Origin: Bacteroidia bacterium
GTDB taxonomy: Bacteria; Bacteroidota; Bacteroidia; Bacteroidales; Azobacteroidaceae
Assembly (NCBI GenBank): GCA_025996835.1
Contig: BNTU01000113.1
Coordinates: 1-9,287, forward strand
DNA length: 9,287 nt
Direction of reading: 5' to 3'
Shown one piece after another: positions 1 through 5,443 of this stretch; position 1 is the first letter of the stretch, and every line of letters begins with the position of its first letter. The notes under the pieces are model-generated. The model ran no database searches. It was given only the letters and a program-made list of their open reading frames with translations, and was not told the DNA's origin. A program made the translations under genes and the position numbers.

Positions 1-1721
1 ATTGCATGTTGCACTCTTACGGGAACGGGTATTTGCACCGTTGTGTTCAAATCCACACCGGTTATATCCACTTTTCCATAATTTTGCATCGACCATGTAA
101 ACATGCTGGACCCGGGAATGGCTACAATTTTGTTGCGCACGCGGTTGTTATACAGGTCGCCCGAAAAGGAGAGGTAGGGGATTTTTTCGCCCAAACTTGT
201 TACCACCGTCATGCCAAAATCTATTTGATTGGCACTTTCGGGCTTCAGTTGATAGGGCACCGCGCCGTAATAGAGGTCGCCAAAGGTGGGCAGGCGGTAC
301 GAATTTTTGTAAAATGCGCGCAGTCGCATCGGCACATTTTGCAACGGGCGCACCGACAGCCCGATATAGGGCGATAGATTTTGGTAGCTTGCGTTGTCAG
401 TAGATTGCGCGTCAAGCTCGCAATGACAGTCCTCTTGGTGCATATTTTTCGCCCCATCTTCATCGGCGGCGTAGGTGTTGAGCAATTTTGCCGTCAATGT
501 GAAGGTCTGATTTTCATACTGTCCGGCAAGTGCACTGAGCCACGTGGTTCTGTACTTGGGATTTAAGAGATTTTTCTTGAAACTATCATCCTGGACATCG
601 TTTGCCCACGAAACAGACAGGTTTTTTGAAAATTTGTAGCGCAATGTGCCGTTGAGATAAACACCTGATTGGTAGTATTTTGACTGTGTATAACCGCCCG
701 AATAAGGATTGTTTGTGTAATCAATATAGGAATAATGCGCCTTGAAGTTTGCCAATAAATCCAAGCGAGCGTTAATTGGCTTAATAGCATGGAGTTGCAG
801 AAACACATCGTTGTGTGTGAGCCGCTCGCCGGAATAGTCATTGTGATAGGTAGCGGAGCCCGGCAAACCGCGTTCAGAGCCGTAGAAGCCGGTTTTGAAT
901 TGCAACTGTCCGCCGTCTCTGAATTTGTTGTTGAGATTGGCTTCAAGTTTTATCGTTTCCACATCGGAATTAGTGCGTTTGCGGTGTGCGAGGCTGTCGC
1001 CAATCCGCTGTGTGAACGGATAATCGCCATCAGAAGTCAAATATTCAGCAATGATATTGAGCGACAATCTGTTAGGCAGTGCTCTCCCGTACATCACAGA
1101 CGGGTTAAGCAACCCAAACGACCCCACATTAACCACAGCCCGAACATCATTGCGGGCTTGCCCCGCAATCCCCTCCGACCTGTCATTGCGGGCTTGACCC
1201 GCACCCCCTCCCGACCCGTCATTGCGGGCTTGACCCGCAATCCCCTGAGAAGTAGTAATATGCAGTGCCCCCGCCAACGCCTGCGCCTGCGCCGTTTGCA
1301 AAAGAAGGTCGCTTTCGCCAATAGTGAGGCTGAGCAAATCCACAAAATTGAGCGAAAAGCGACCTAAATCTATCTGTCCCGTCTGCATATCCGAAACCGG
1401 CACACCATCATAAATCACACCCGTGTGATTGGCTCCCAGACTGCGTAGCGACACCGTTTTCAACCCGCCAACGCCGCCGTAGTCCTTCACCTGCACGCCC
1501 GAAAAGTGCTTCACGGCATCGGAAACCTGCGATGCGCCGAGTTTTGTCCAGTCGTCGGCTTGCAACACCTGCGTTGGGGAAGTGGATTGGAACGTGGACG
1601 GGCGATTGGCGCGCACCTCCACCTCGTCCAGCACCGTAATTTGTGTTGAATCCATCGTTTGTGCCATTGTCAGCAGACAATTTGCCGTCAAAAAAGAAAA
1701 AATAAAAAATCTGTGCCTCAT
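1..1721 (-). CDS. btuB: BtuB-like TonB-dependent cobalamin receptor, C-terminus beyond the left edge
   Basis: Outer-membrane TonB-dependent receptor, most likely importing cobalamin or a related corrinoid into the periplasm. Translating the minus strand from ATG 1721-1719 gives 573 complete codons with no stop before the window edge. Seen: a signal peptide (about residues 1-21, ending TMAQ), a TonB-box-like VLDEVEV (30-36), and a plug domain (about 40-157) with SDAVKHFSGVQVKDYGG, SLRSLGANHTGVIYDGVPV and GALHITT. Barrel strands follow, including RLPTFGDLYYG and YNNRVRNKI. Complete receptors of this family usually have about 600-700 residues, so roughly the last 10-20 percent is missing. The substrate is inferred from the cobalamin riboswitch upstream. 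Odd points: residues 160-192 are three 12-residue units encoded by a palindromic repeat, and 433-440 come from a reversed copy. The reading frame stays open through both, so the gene appears intact. A related corrinoid or cobinamide could be the real ligand. Confidence 0.88.
   Translation of the reverse strand, partial: MRHRFFIFSFLTANCLLTMAQTMDSTQITVLDEVEVRANRPSTFQSTSPTQVLQADDWTKLGASQVSDAVKHFSGVQVKDYGGVGGLKTVSLRSLGANHTGVIYDGVPVSDMQTGQIDLGRFSLNFVDLLSLTIGESDLLLQTAQAQALAGALHITTSQGIAGQARNDGSGGGAGQARNDRSEGIAGQARNDVRAVVNVGSFGLLNPSVMYGRALPNRLSLNIIAEYLTSDGDYPFTQRIGDSLAHRKRTNSDVETIKLEANLNNKFRDGGQLQFKTGFYGSERGLPGSATYHNDYSGERLTHNDVFLQLHAIKPINARLDLLANFKAHYSYIDYTNNPYSGGYTQSKYYQSGVYLNGTLRYKFSKNLSVSWANDVQDDSFKKNLLNPKYRTTWLSALAGQYENQTFTLTAKLLNTYAADEDGAKNMHQEDCHCELDAQSTDNASYQNLSPYIGLSVRPLQNVPMRLRAFYKNSYRLPTFGDLYYGAVPYQLKPESANQIDFGMTVVTSLGEKIPYLSFSGDLYNNRVRNKIVAIPGSSMFTWSMQNYGKVDITGVDLNTTVQIPVPVRVQHA
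404..424 (+). repeat. Diverged palindromic repeat copy inside btuB, reversed relative to the other copies
   Basis: The plus strand reads ATTGCGCG, tcaag, CTCGCAAT and then GACAG. The arms pair imperfectly. This is the same family as the elements at 1149-1241 and 6064-6084, but it lies in the opposite orientation relative to the host coding strand. In btuB it encodes H433 to S440 (HCELDAQS), with D431-C432 before it. It falls between ordinary barrel sequence (LLNTYAADED and SYQNLSPYIGLSV), consistent with an extracellular loop. Confidence 0.75.
1149..1241 (-). repeat. Three tandem 36-bp palindromic repeat units within btuB
   Basis: On the plus strand ATTGCGGG begins at 1149, 1185 and 1221, an exact 36-bp period. 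Copies one and three have perfect CCCGCAAT right arms (1162-1169 and 1234-1241) with 5-nt loops cttgc and cttga. The middle copy has a decayed right arm (CCCGCACC). A spacer of about 15 nt rich in C, with GAC and GTC, separates the palindromes. On the btuB strand each unit is 12 codons: GIAGQARND, then GGAGQARND, then GIAGQARND, with short Gly/Ser/Glu/Arg spacers. The period is a multiple of three, so copy-number change would not break the frame. The array lies between the last plug strand (GALHITT) and the first barrel strand (AVVNVGSFG). Confidence 0.9.
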
Positions 1722-1767
1722 AATTTACTTGCCCCTTCCTCGAGGGCTTGCTAAATGAATGATATGC

Positions 1768-1936
1768 ACGGCAGGTCTTCTGACTCGTTCCTGTTTGCAC
1801 CGCCTTCCCGTCCTTCGCGACAGTGGCTTGAGTATGGTACAAAACTTCAACAGAACTTACAGCAGCGGGACTGTTCGGGATTTTCACCCGATTCCCTTTT
1901 AATCCCTTTTCCGAAATTGGAAAAAACAGGAACCGT
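1768..1936 (-). promoter_or_regulatory. Cobalamin riboswitch upstream of btuB
   Basis: Read on the minus strand, this contains the B12 box GAGTCAGAAGACCTGCC (1786-1770). Upstream lie the core elements GAATCGGGTGAAAATCCCG and ACAGTCCCGCTGCTGTAA, then GCCACTG and GGGAAGGCGG. The strand GTTCCTGTTT (1933-1924) pairs perfectly over 10 bp with AAACAGGAAC (1796-1787), closing the core. These are the standard elements of the cobalamin riboswitch class, which represses expression when adenosyl- or methylcobalamin binds. About 48 nt separate the B12 box from the btuB ATG. No terminator hairpin with a T-run is seen there, so control of ribosome access is the likelier mode (inference). Confidence 0.95.
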
Positions 1937-1944
1937 TGCGGGTG

Positions 1945-1952
1945 CAAAGGTA
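1945..1952 (-). promoter_or_regulatory. Promoter -7 box for the btuB riboswitch transcript
   Basis: On the minus strand TACCTTTG is followed by CACCC, an exact match to the Bacteroidota -7 consensus TAnnTTTG. Transcription would begin near 1938, just before the first strand of the riboswitch closing helix (1933-1924). A clear TTTG at -33 is not evident. The nearest candidate is a TTGC in CATTGCACC, about 22 nt upstream. Confidence 0.75.
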
Positions 1953-2033
1953 AGAATAATTTTTGAAATAGGTGCAATGATAAAAAAAAATGAAAAAAAA
2001 CGATTTTTTGCATTGTATTTAAAAAATTTGTTG

Positions 2034-2041
2034 TACTTTTG
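2034..2041 (+). promoter_or_regulatory. Possible divergent plus-strand promoter, TACTTTTG
   Basis: TACTTTTG matches TAnnTTTG exactly in an AT-rich stretch and would start transcription near 2047, away from btuB. TTTG at 2017-2020 is only 13 nt upstream, shorter than usual spacing. The first transcribed bases would form a stem of ATATTTGC with GCAAATGT (8 bp, one G-U). A 28-codon ORF (ATG 2065 to TGA 2151) lies immediately downstream. It has no recognisable similarity, and its stop overlaps a second ATG that opens only MKT before a stop. I do not call that ORF a gene. Confidence 0.4.
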
Positions 2042-2187
2042 CGCCCGATATTTGCATAAAATAGATGAATGAGCAAATGTCAACCGTTAGTAACTCGAAT
2101 GAATGGGCGAAAGCGGAAGTGAATAACTCTTTAAATAATAGGAGATTATGAAGACATAACAGCGATTAAAGCGCACATTTAAAATTG

Positions 2188-2365
2188 AAAAGAGCGTCAG
2201 CTTCGATTCTTGTTCTTGGAACCTAGTAAATTTCATGAATTTGGCAAGATAGAGTGAGACTTTCACGCCGTCAGGCGTGGGCATTACTCAAAATTTATTT
2301 GCCAAAAACGGCAGACTAGGGCCTCAAGAACAGATAGAACTAAGAGTTTTGTCTGCGTTTTTTTT
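2188..2365 (+). ncRNA. Candidate structured rod-like RNA of about 178 nt, possibly 6S-like or a leader attenuator
   Basis: Successive nested pairings form a rod. AAAAGAGCG plus CAG (2188-2200) pairs with CTG plus CGTTTTTTT near the 3' end. TGTTCTTG (2211-2218) pairs with CAAGAACA (2325-2332), and CCTAGT (2222-2227) with ACTAGG (2315-2320). TTTGGCAA (2240-2247) pairs with TTGCCAAA (2299-2306), and GAGTGA (2252-2257) with TTACTC (2284-2289). CACGCC (2264-2269) and GGCGTG (2274-2279) form an apical hairpin with loop GTCA. An asymmetric unpaired region lies between the closing and next helices. Size, rod shape and internal bubble recall 6S RNA. I recognise no diagnostic sequence, so the name is only a suggestion. 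A weak -7-like TAAAATTG (2180-2187) could place the 5' end near 2193. The alternative is a long leader of the lipoprotein gene. Confidence 0.45.
2304..2365 (+). terminator. Intrinsic terminator at the 3' end of the candidate RNA
   Basis: AAAAAC (2304-2309), a bulged G and GCAGAC (2311-2316) pair with GTCTGC (2351-2356) and GTTTTT (2357-2362). An eight-T run (2358-2365) ends the structure. The left arm shares bases with helices of the rod fold (2299-2306 and 2315-2320). The two structures are therefore partly exclusive, as in an attenuator or during termination of a structured RNA. Confidence 0.6.
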
Positions 2366-2508
2366 ATGTGCGTTTGGAACAATGTTTCCGGAGGGCAAAA
2401 CGGGATGGGAAATTGCAAAGCCATTGAAAATAAAGGAGCAAAAAATTAAATTAAAAAAAAGTATTTATTTTTTGTCTGTTTAAGGAACGGACTTTAAACA
2501 TTAGTAAA

Positions 2509-3900
2509 ATGAAAAAGTTATTTAAAAACATCAGTTTAGTAGCGTTAGGCGTGTTCGCCTTCGCAAGTTGTGTGCCGGAAGAATCCGACAGTGTGAAATC
2601 GTTGCGCGAAGCACAAGCCAGCAAAATCGAAGCAGAGGCGTTGAAGGAGGCGGCGATAGCAGCACAGGAGGAAGCGGAAGCAGCAAGACGCGTATTTGTG
2701 ACAGCGAAGGAGGAGGAAGCTGCAAAGCAGGCTGTGCTTATAACTCTAACGCAGCAAATCGCTTATGACAAGGCGAAAAGTTTGCACGATGGTACCAACG
2801 CAGACCTTGTTGCAGCAGAAGTGTTGAAAGCCCAAAATGAGTTGGTGGCGGCTCAAGCGGCGGCTGCAAATGCTGAAGCAAACTATTTGTCTGCTCAAGC
2901 AAGTCAGTTGTCGGCTGAGATTACCTTGAAGGAGGCGAAACTCGACGAAGGCAATCAGTATTACTCAAAGTCAGTGACTGAATTGAGTGAGATTGAGAAT
3001 TCAATTTCACAAGCTAATATTAGTATTGGTAATTTTCTTACCGCTCTAACATCCGCCAAAGGTGCTGTTAATACTGATTCTGCTGCGATTGCTTCAAAAA
3101 ATCTTGCAATTACTCAGAAGGAGGCTGACATCTTAGGTTGGCAGGCTGCCATTGCTACTAATAATGCCAACATTGCTGCATGGGAAATTGAGTATGCCGC
3201 CGATCGTGTTGCTTACAATGCATTATTGGTTGCGCATTATGATACTACCCAAGCAAGGCTGGTTGCTCAGAATACTTATACTGCAATTCAGAGCGAACCT
3301 TACACTGTAGAGAATCCATCATGGGTTGGTAGCATTAATGATTATCAGATAGTAAACAACTACCTCGGCTCCAGCCTAGCTTCCTTTACTCACACCGACT
3401 CTGTTCGCTATAATAGGTCAATTGCAACCGGAGGTAAATATCACACATATCAGCTGATGTCTACTAAGTATGTTGCTATTGGCGTATTATTAAACAGTGG
3501 TGGACAGTATAATCTAAGTACCACCGCAAATACTGCGCTTAAGAACAAAGTAAATTGTGCCTATTATGGTAGCTTCCAGATTGTGGGTGGTGTAGCTGAT
3601 GGAACCGTTGAACAGGGGGTGTATAGTGAATTATCTTACATACCTTCTTTAATAGCAACTGCACAAAGTACTATTAGTACTGACGAAATCCAGATTCAAA
3701 GTGCAAGAAATGACATTCAATCATTAAAGAACGATATTGCTCAGCTCGTCGCGCCTGATACCGGCACTATAGCTGCTGACTTGGATAGAGTAAGTAATGT
3801 GCAAGCCCAGCTTGCTGCCGAAAGAGCGAAACTTGCGAAATTGCAAGAACGATTGACTGCGTTGGCAGCTGCTATTGGACAAGCACCTGCGGCGATTTGA
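2509..3900 (+). CDS. Coiled-coil surface or outer-membrane lipoprotein of unknown function
   Basis: A 463-residue protein. The N-terminus is a lipoprotein signal: MKKLFKNISLVALGVFAFASC with lipobox F-A-S-C21. C21 is followed by VPEESD; acidic residues just after the lipidated Cys are associated with surface export in Bacteroidota. Residues of about 28-250 are Ala/Glu/Gln/Lys-rich heptad-like helix, predicted coiled coil, including EALKEAAIAAQEEAEAARR. About 258-378 is a mixed, aromatic and Ser/Asn/Gly-rich segment that looks globular (VENPSWVGSINDYQIV, YHTYQLMSTKYVAIG). About 380-460 returns to coiled coil (AQLAAERAKLAKLQERL). The likely shape is a helical stalk with an inserted domain. I recognise no family. 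ATG 2509 is chosen because the lipoprotein signal starts there. A -7-like TATTTTTTG (2466-2474) has one extra base. A barrel gene follows 79 bp downstream. Confidence 0.88.
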   Translation: MKKLFKNISLVALGVFAFASCVPEESDSVKSLREAQASKIEAEALKEAAIAAQEEAEAARRVFVTAKEEEAAKQAVLITLTQQIAYDKAKSLHDGTNADLVAAEVLKAQNELVAAQAAAANAEANYLSAQASQLSAEITLKEAKLDEGNQYYSKSVTELSEIENSISQANISIGNFLTALTSAKGAVNTDSAAIASKNLAITQKEADILGWQAAIATNNANIAAWEIEYAADRVAYNALLVAHYDTTQARLVAQNTYTAIQSEPYTVENPSWVGSINDYQIVNNYLGSSLASFTHTDSVRYNRSIATGGKYHTYQLMSTKYVAIGVLLNSGGQYNLSTTANTALKNKVNCAYYGSFQIVGGVADGTVEQGVYSELSYIPSLIATAQSTISTDEIQIQSARNDIQSLKNDIAQLVAPDTGTIAADLDRVSNVQAQLAAERAKLAKLQERLTALAAAIGQAPAAI

Positions 3901-3924
3901 TTTATTAGCGTTCAACTAAATAAC

Positions 3925-3950
3925 GGTACGGCGGTTAACGCCGCCGTACC
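3925..3950 (+). terminator. GC-rich hairpin between the lipoprotein and barrel genes
   Basis: GGTACGGCGG pairs perfectly with CCGCCGTACC around the loop TTAACG, followed by ATTTTAATT. The stem is strong but the T tract is short and interrupted. It may be a partial terminator or mRNA-stabilising hairpin that sets the ratio of the two gene products, rather than a full stop. No separate -7 box is visible before the barrel gene, so read-through is likely. Confidence 0.6.
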
Positions 3951-3979
3951 ATTTTAATTCACTAATAAATTAAATTATC

Positions 3980-4783
3980 ATGCAGAAATCAAAAGTAAAA
4001 ACAATCGCACTTGGCGCGTTGCTCTTTGCGGCAAGCACCGGCTATGCGCAGGAAGCCCCCACAGCAGGGACGATTCAAGCAAGTGTGCTGCTGGGCAAAT
4101 CGGCGTTCAGTAGCGGTACGGTCGCTTTGAGCAGTTTGAACACCGAGTATTATCTCAACCCCACAGGTACTGTGGACGCAGGTGGTTTGACCAATAGCAT
4201 TATCTCGTTTAGTGCTAATGAGAACTCACTTGTGAACATGGTGGGCGCAGAGATTAAATACTTTGTGACCGACCAAATTGCCGTGTCGTTCCTTGGGGCA
4301 GGTGCTTATTCGCTCAATCCGGGCAAGGATTATGAGCAGGGAGTGCCGGCAGAGGGCATTCCCAACAATGCGAATTTTGAAGCAAGGTTTAATACACGCC
4401 TCGTAGGAGTTATCGGCGGCGATTATTATTTCCCTGTGTCCAACGCACGAGTGCAGCCTTACGCCGGAGTGCGTTTCGCATTGCAATATGCGTCCATCAC
4501 CACTACGGCAACGTTGGATGCGACCACAGCCACCGGCGGCACCCCGCCTGTTGACTATGGCGCGCGTAGCGGACAGATATTCGGGTGGTCGCCTTCGTTG
4601 GCAGCCGGTATCGAATACGTCCTGTCACCGGGTTTGCATCTCGGCTTCGAAATCCAGCCTGTAGGCTACTCCTATTCCGGCGTGTCGCTCTATGCAGCTC
4701 CCGGCGTAAGTCCGGCAACGGGCGTAGCCCAAGAGGTGCTGTTCCTGTCGCAACCAAAATTAAAAATCGGCTTCCGATTCTAA
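3980..4783 (+). CDS. Outer-membrane beta-barrel protein
   Basis: A 267-residue predicted outer-membrane protein. The first 23 residues are a signal peptide (MQKSKVKTIALGALLFAAS then TGYA, cut before QEAP). The remainder has alternating hydrophobic/polar strands typical of small 8-strand barrels: VGAEIKYFVTDQIAVSFLG, RLVGVIGGDYYFP, VQPYAGVRFALQYAS, PSLAAGIEYVLSPGLHLGFE and the final LKIGFRF. The terminal Phe fits the barrel-assembly signal, and the PYAGVRFAL segment resembles OmpA/OmpW-type barrels. No OmpA C-terminal peptidoglycan-binding domain is present. It follows the coiled-coil lipoprotein in the same direction and ends at a strong terminator, suggesting a two-gene unit. The pair could act together in the envelope, for example as structural or adhesive components, but neither sequence shows a specific function. 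Confidence 0.85.
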   Translation: MQKSKVKTIALGALLFAASTGYAQEAPTAGTIQASVLLGKSAFSSGTVALSSLNTEYYLNPTGTVDAGGLTNSIISFSANENSLVNMVGAEIKYFVTDQIAVSFLGAGAYSLNPGKDYEQGVPAEGIPNNANFEARFNTRLVGVIGGDYYFPVSNARVQPYAGVRFALQYASITTTATLDATTATGGTPPVDYGARSGQIFGWSPSLAAGIEYVLSPGLHLGFEIQPVGYSYSGVSLYAAPGVSPATGVAQEVLFLSQPKLKIGFRF

Positions 4784-4810
4784 ATTTTTACGACATATAT
4801 TATTTTTGTG

Positions 4811-4864
4811 GTTCCATGTTGTTTTGATTTTCCCATAGTCAAGCGACATGGAACTTTTTTTTTT
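4811..4864 (+). terminator. Intrinsic terminator of the lipoprotein/barrel unit
   Basis: GTTCCATGT (4811-4819) pairs perfectly with ACATGGAAC (4846-4854). The stem extends inward by several A-T, G-C and G-U pairs toward a loop near TTTCCCATA. Ten T residues (4855-4864) follow. It begins 28 nt after the barrel gene stop. A -7 match, TATTTTTG (4801-4808), lies directly before the hairpin. Confidence 0.85.
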
Positions 4865-4898
4865 AGAGTTTAGTTATTAGAGTTTAGAGTTTAGTTAT
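4862..4898. repeat. 16-nt direct repeat TTTAGAGTTTAGTTAT, two copies
   Basis: Identical copies lie at 4862-4877 and 4883-4898, spaced by 21 nt. A partial TTAGAGTT unit lies between them. The segment is simple and AT-rich between the terminator and the palindromic element, with no coding content. Confidence 0.7.
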
Positions 4899-4922
4899 GG
4901 TATGCCTCCCCGCCCCACCTCC

Positions 4923-5089
4923 GCATCCCGTAGGGATGCATCGCTCGGTAGAAAACAGCATCTACCCTCTCCATCCTCGCATCCCGTAGGGATGCGACCG
5001 TATGTTGCAAATGGGGTTGCATTCCTACGGAGTGCAGATGTGTGTGTGGGGATGCGTTTTTCTACCGAGCGATTCATCCCTACGGGATG
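4923..5089. repeat. Composite palindromic element with 39-nt inverted arms (MITE-like or REP-like)
   Basis: The outer arms 4924-4962 and 5051-5089 are inverted copies differing at 3 of 39 positions. Each starts with the palindrome CATCCCGTAGGGATG and continues through ATCGCTCGGTAGAAAA to GCATC. Between them are a second exact GCATCCCGTAGGGATGC (4979-4995, matching 4923-4939) and a diverged palindrome GCATTCCTACGGAGTGC (5019-5035). The whole can fold as one long hairpin with smaller hairpins inside. Both strands have open frames here, but they are translations of the repeat. No transposase is nearby, so any movement would need proteins supplied elsewhere. Confidence 0.75.
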
Positions 5090-5118
5090 AGGGCTGTGTC
5101 GCAACATTGCGTTTGTTC

Positions 5119-5194
5119 GGGCTGAAAGCCCAACATATCCCAGCCCAACGCATCGCGTTGGGAAAATGATAACGCATCGCGTTGGGAAAATGAT
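5119..5194. repeat. Small hairpin plus perfect 24-bp tandem repeat with CCCAACGC/GCGTTGGG palindromes
   Basis: GGGCT-gaa-AGCCC (5119-5131) is followed by CCCAACGC-atc-GCGTTGGG (5144-5162). The 24-bp segment 5147-5170, starting AACGCATCGCGTTGGG, is repeated exactly at 5171-5194. The second copy lacks the leading CCC, so its palindrome is shorter. The composition is unlike the AT-rich sequence that follows. From 5195 to about 5325 I see only AT-rich sequence with no gene or clear signal. Confidence 0.75.
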
Positions 5195-5329
5195 GATGAA
5201 TGATTGTTTTTGCCCTCAAAAAAAAAGATTTATCCCCCAAAATCCGACAAAAAAGTGGAAATAGGCGGTTTTTAGTTAAACATTGTTAAATATAAGTTTT
5301 TTTAAGGAAAATATCTTGCAAAAGTGTTT

Positions 5330-5356
5330 TTTGTATCATAAAAAGTATTACCTTTG
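5330..5356 (+). promoter_or_regulatory. Upstream promoter of the uvrA leader
   Basis: TACCTTTG (5349-5356) followed by CACC is an exact Bacteroidota -7 box. TTTG at 5330-5333 could serve as the -33 element, with 15 nt between the boxes, which is short. Transcription would start near 5363 and meet a terminator about 40 nt later. Confidence 0.6.
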
Positions 5357-5362
5357 CACCGT

Positions 5363-5431
5363 GTTTTTCATGGTATTAGATTTAAGGTTAACAATGGGGA
5401 TTGGTTGTCGTGAGACAACCTTTCTTTTTTT
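5363..5431 (+). ncRNA. Possible short terminated transcript of about 70 nt ahead of uvrA
   Basis: A promoter (-7 at 5349-5356) and an intrinsic terminator (5403-5431) bracket a segment of about 70 nt with no convincing ORF. It could be a small RNA or an attenuated leader of uvrA. The second promoter just downstream would let uvrA be transcribed independently. No homology is claimed. Confidence 0.35.
5403..5431 (+). terminator. Intrinsic terminator upstream of uvrA
   Basis: GGTTGTC (5403-5409) pairs perfectly with GACAACC (5414-5420) around the tetraloop GTGA. TTTC and seven T residues follow (5425-5431). The T-run also forms TTTCTTT-TTTT-AAAGAAA, a weak A-T hairpin just upstream of the uvrA -7 box. 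Confidence 0.7.
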
Positions 5432-5443
5432 AAAGAAAAATCG

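Noticed and set aside
1149..1241. CRISPR-like array with a 36-bp period
   Set aside because: Only three units, with about 21-nt palindromes and 15-nt similar spacers, inside a coding frame. The spacers are not unique sequences of 30 nt or more and no cas genes are seen.
1094..1345. Minus-strand ORF with LRVKPAMT repeats
   Set aside because: It is another open frame of the palindromic array within btuB. The btuB frame has the domain evidence.
1755..2072. 105-codon plus-strand ORF
   Set aside because: It is the reverse complement of the cobalamin riboswitch plus AT-rich flank and has no protein features.
1408..2076. 222-codon minus-strand ORF
   Set aside because: It runs through the riboswitch and continues out of frame with btuB. 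Its sequence is a frame shadow, and the real receptor starts at 1721.
2087..2284. 65-codon minus-strand ORF
   Set aside because: It overlaps the structured RNA region and has no signal, domain or ribosome-binding support. The pairing pattern fits RNA better.
2048..2400. tmRNA, RNase P RNA or tRNA in the gene-free stretch
   Set aside because: I found no TPsiC-like arm with CCA, no RNase P core motifs and no cloverleaf. Only the rod fold is supported.
4895..5107. Overlapping ORFs on both strands in the intergenic repeats
   Set aside because: They are translations of the GCATCCCGTAGGGATGC element. Open frames on both strands follow from the palindromes.
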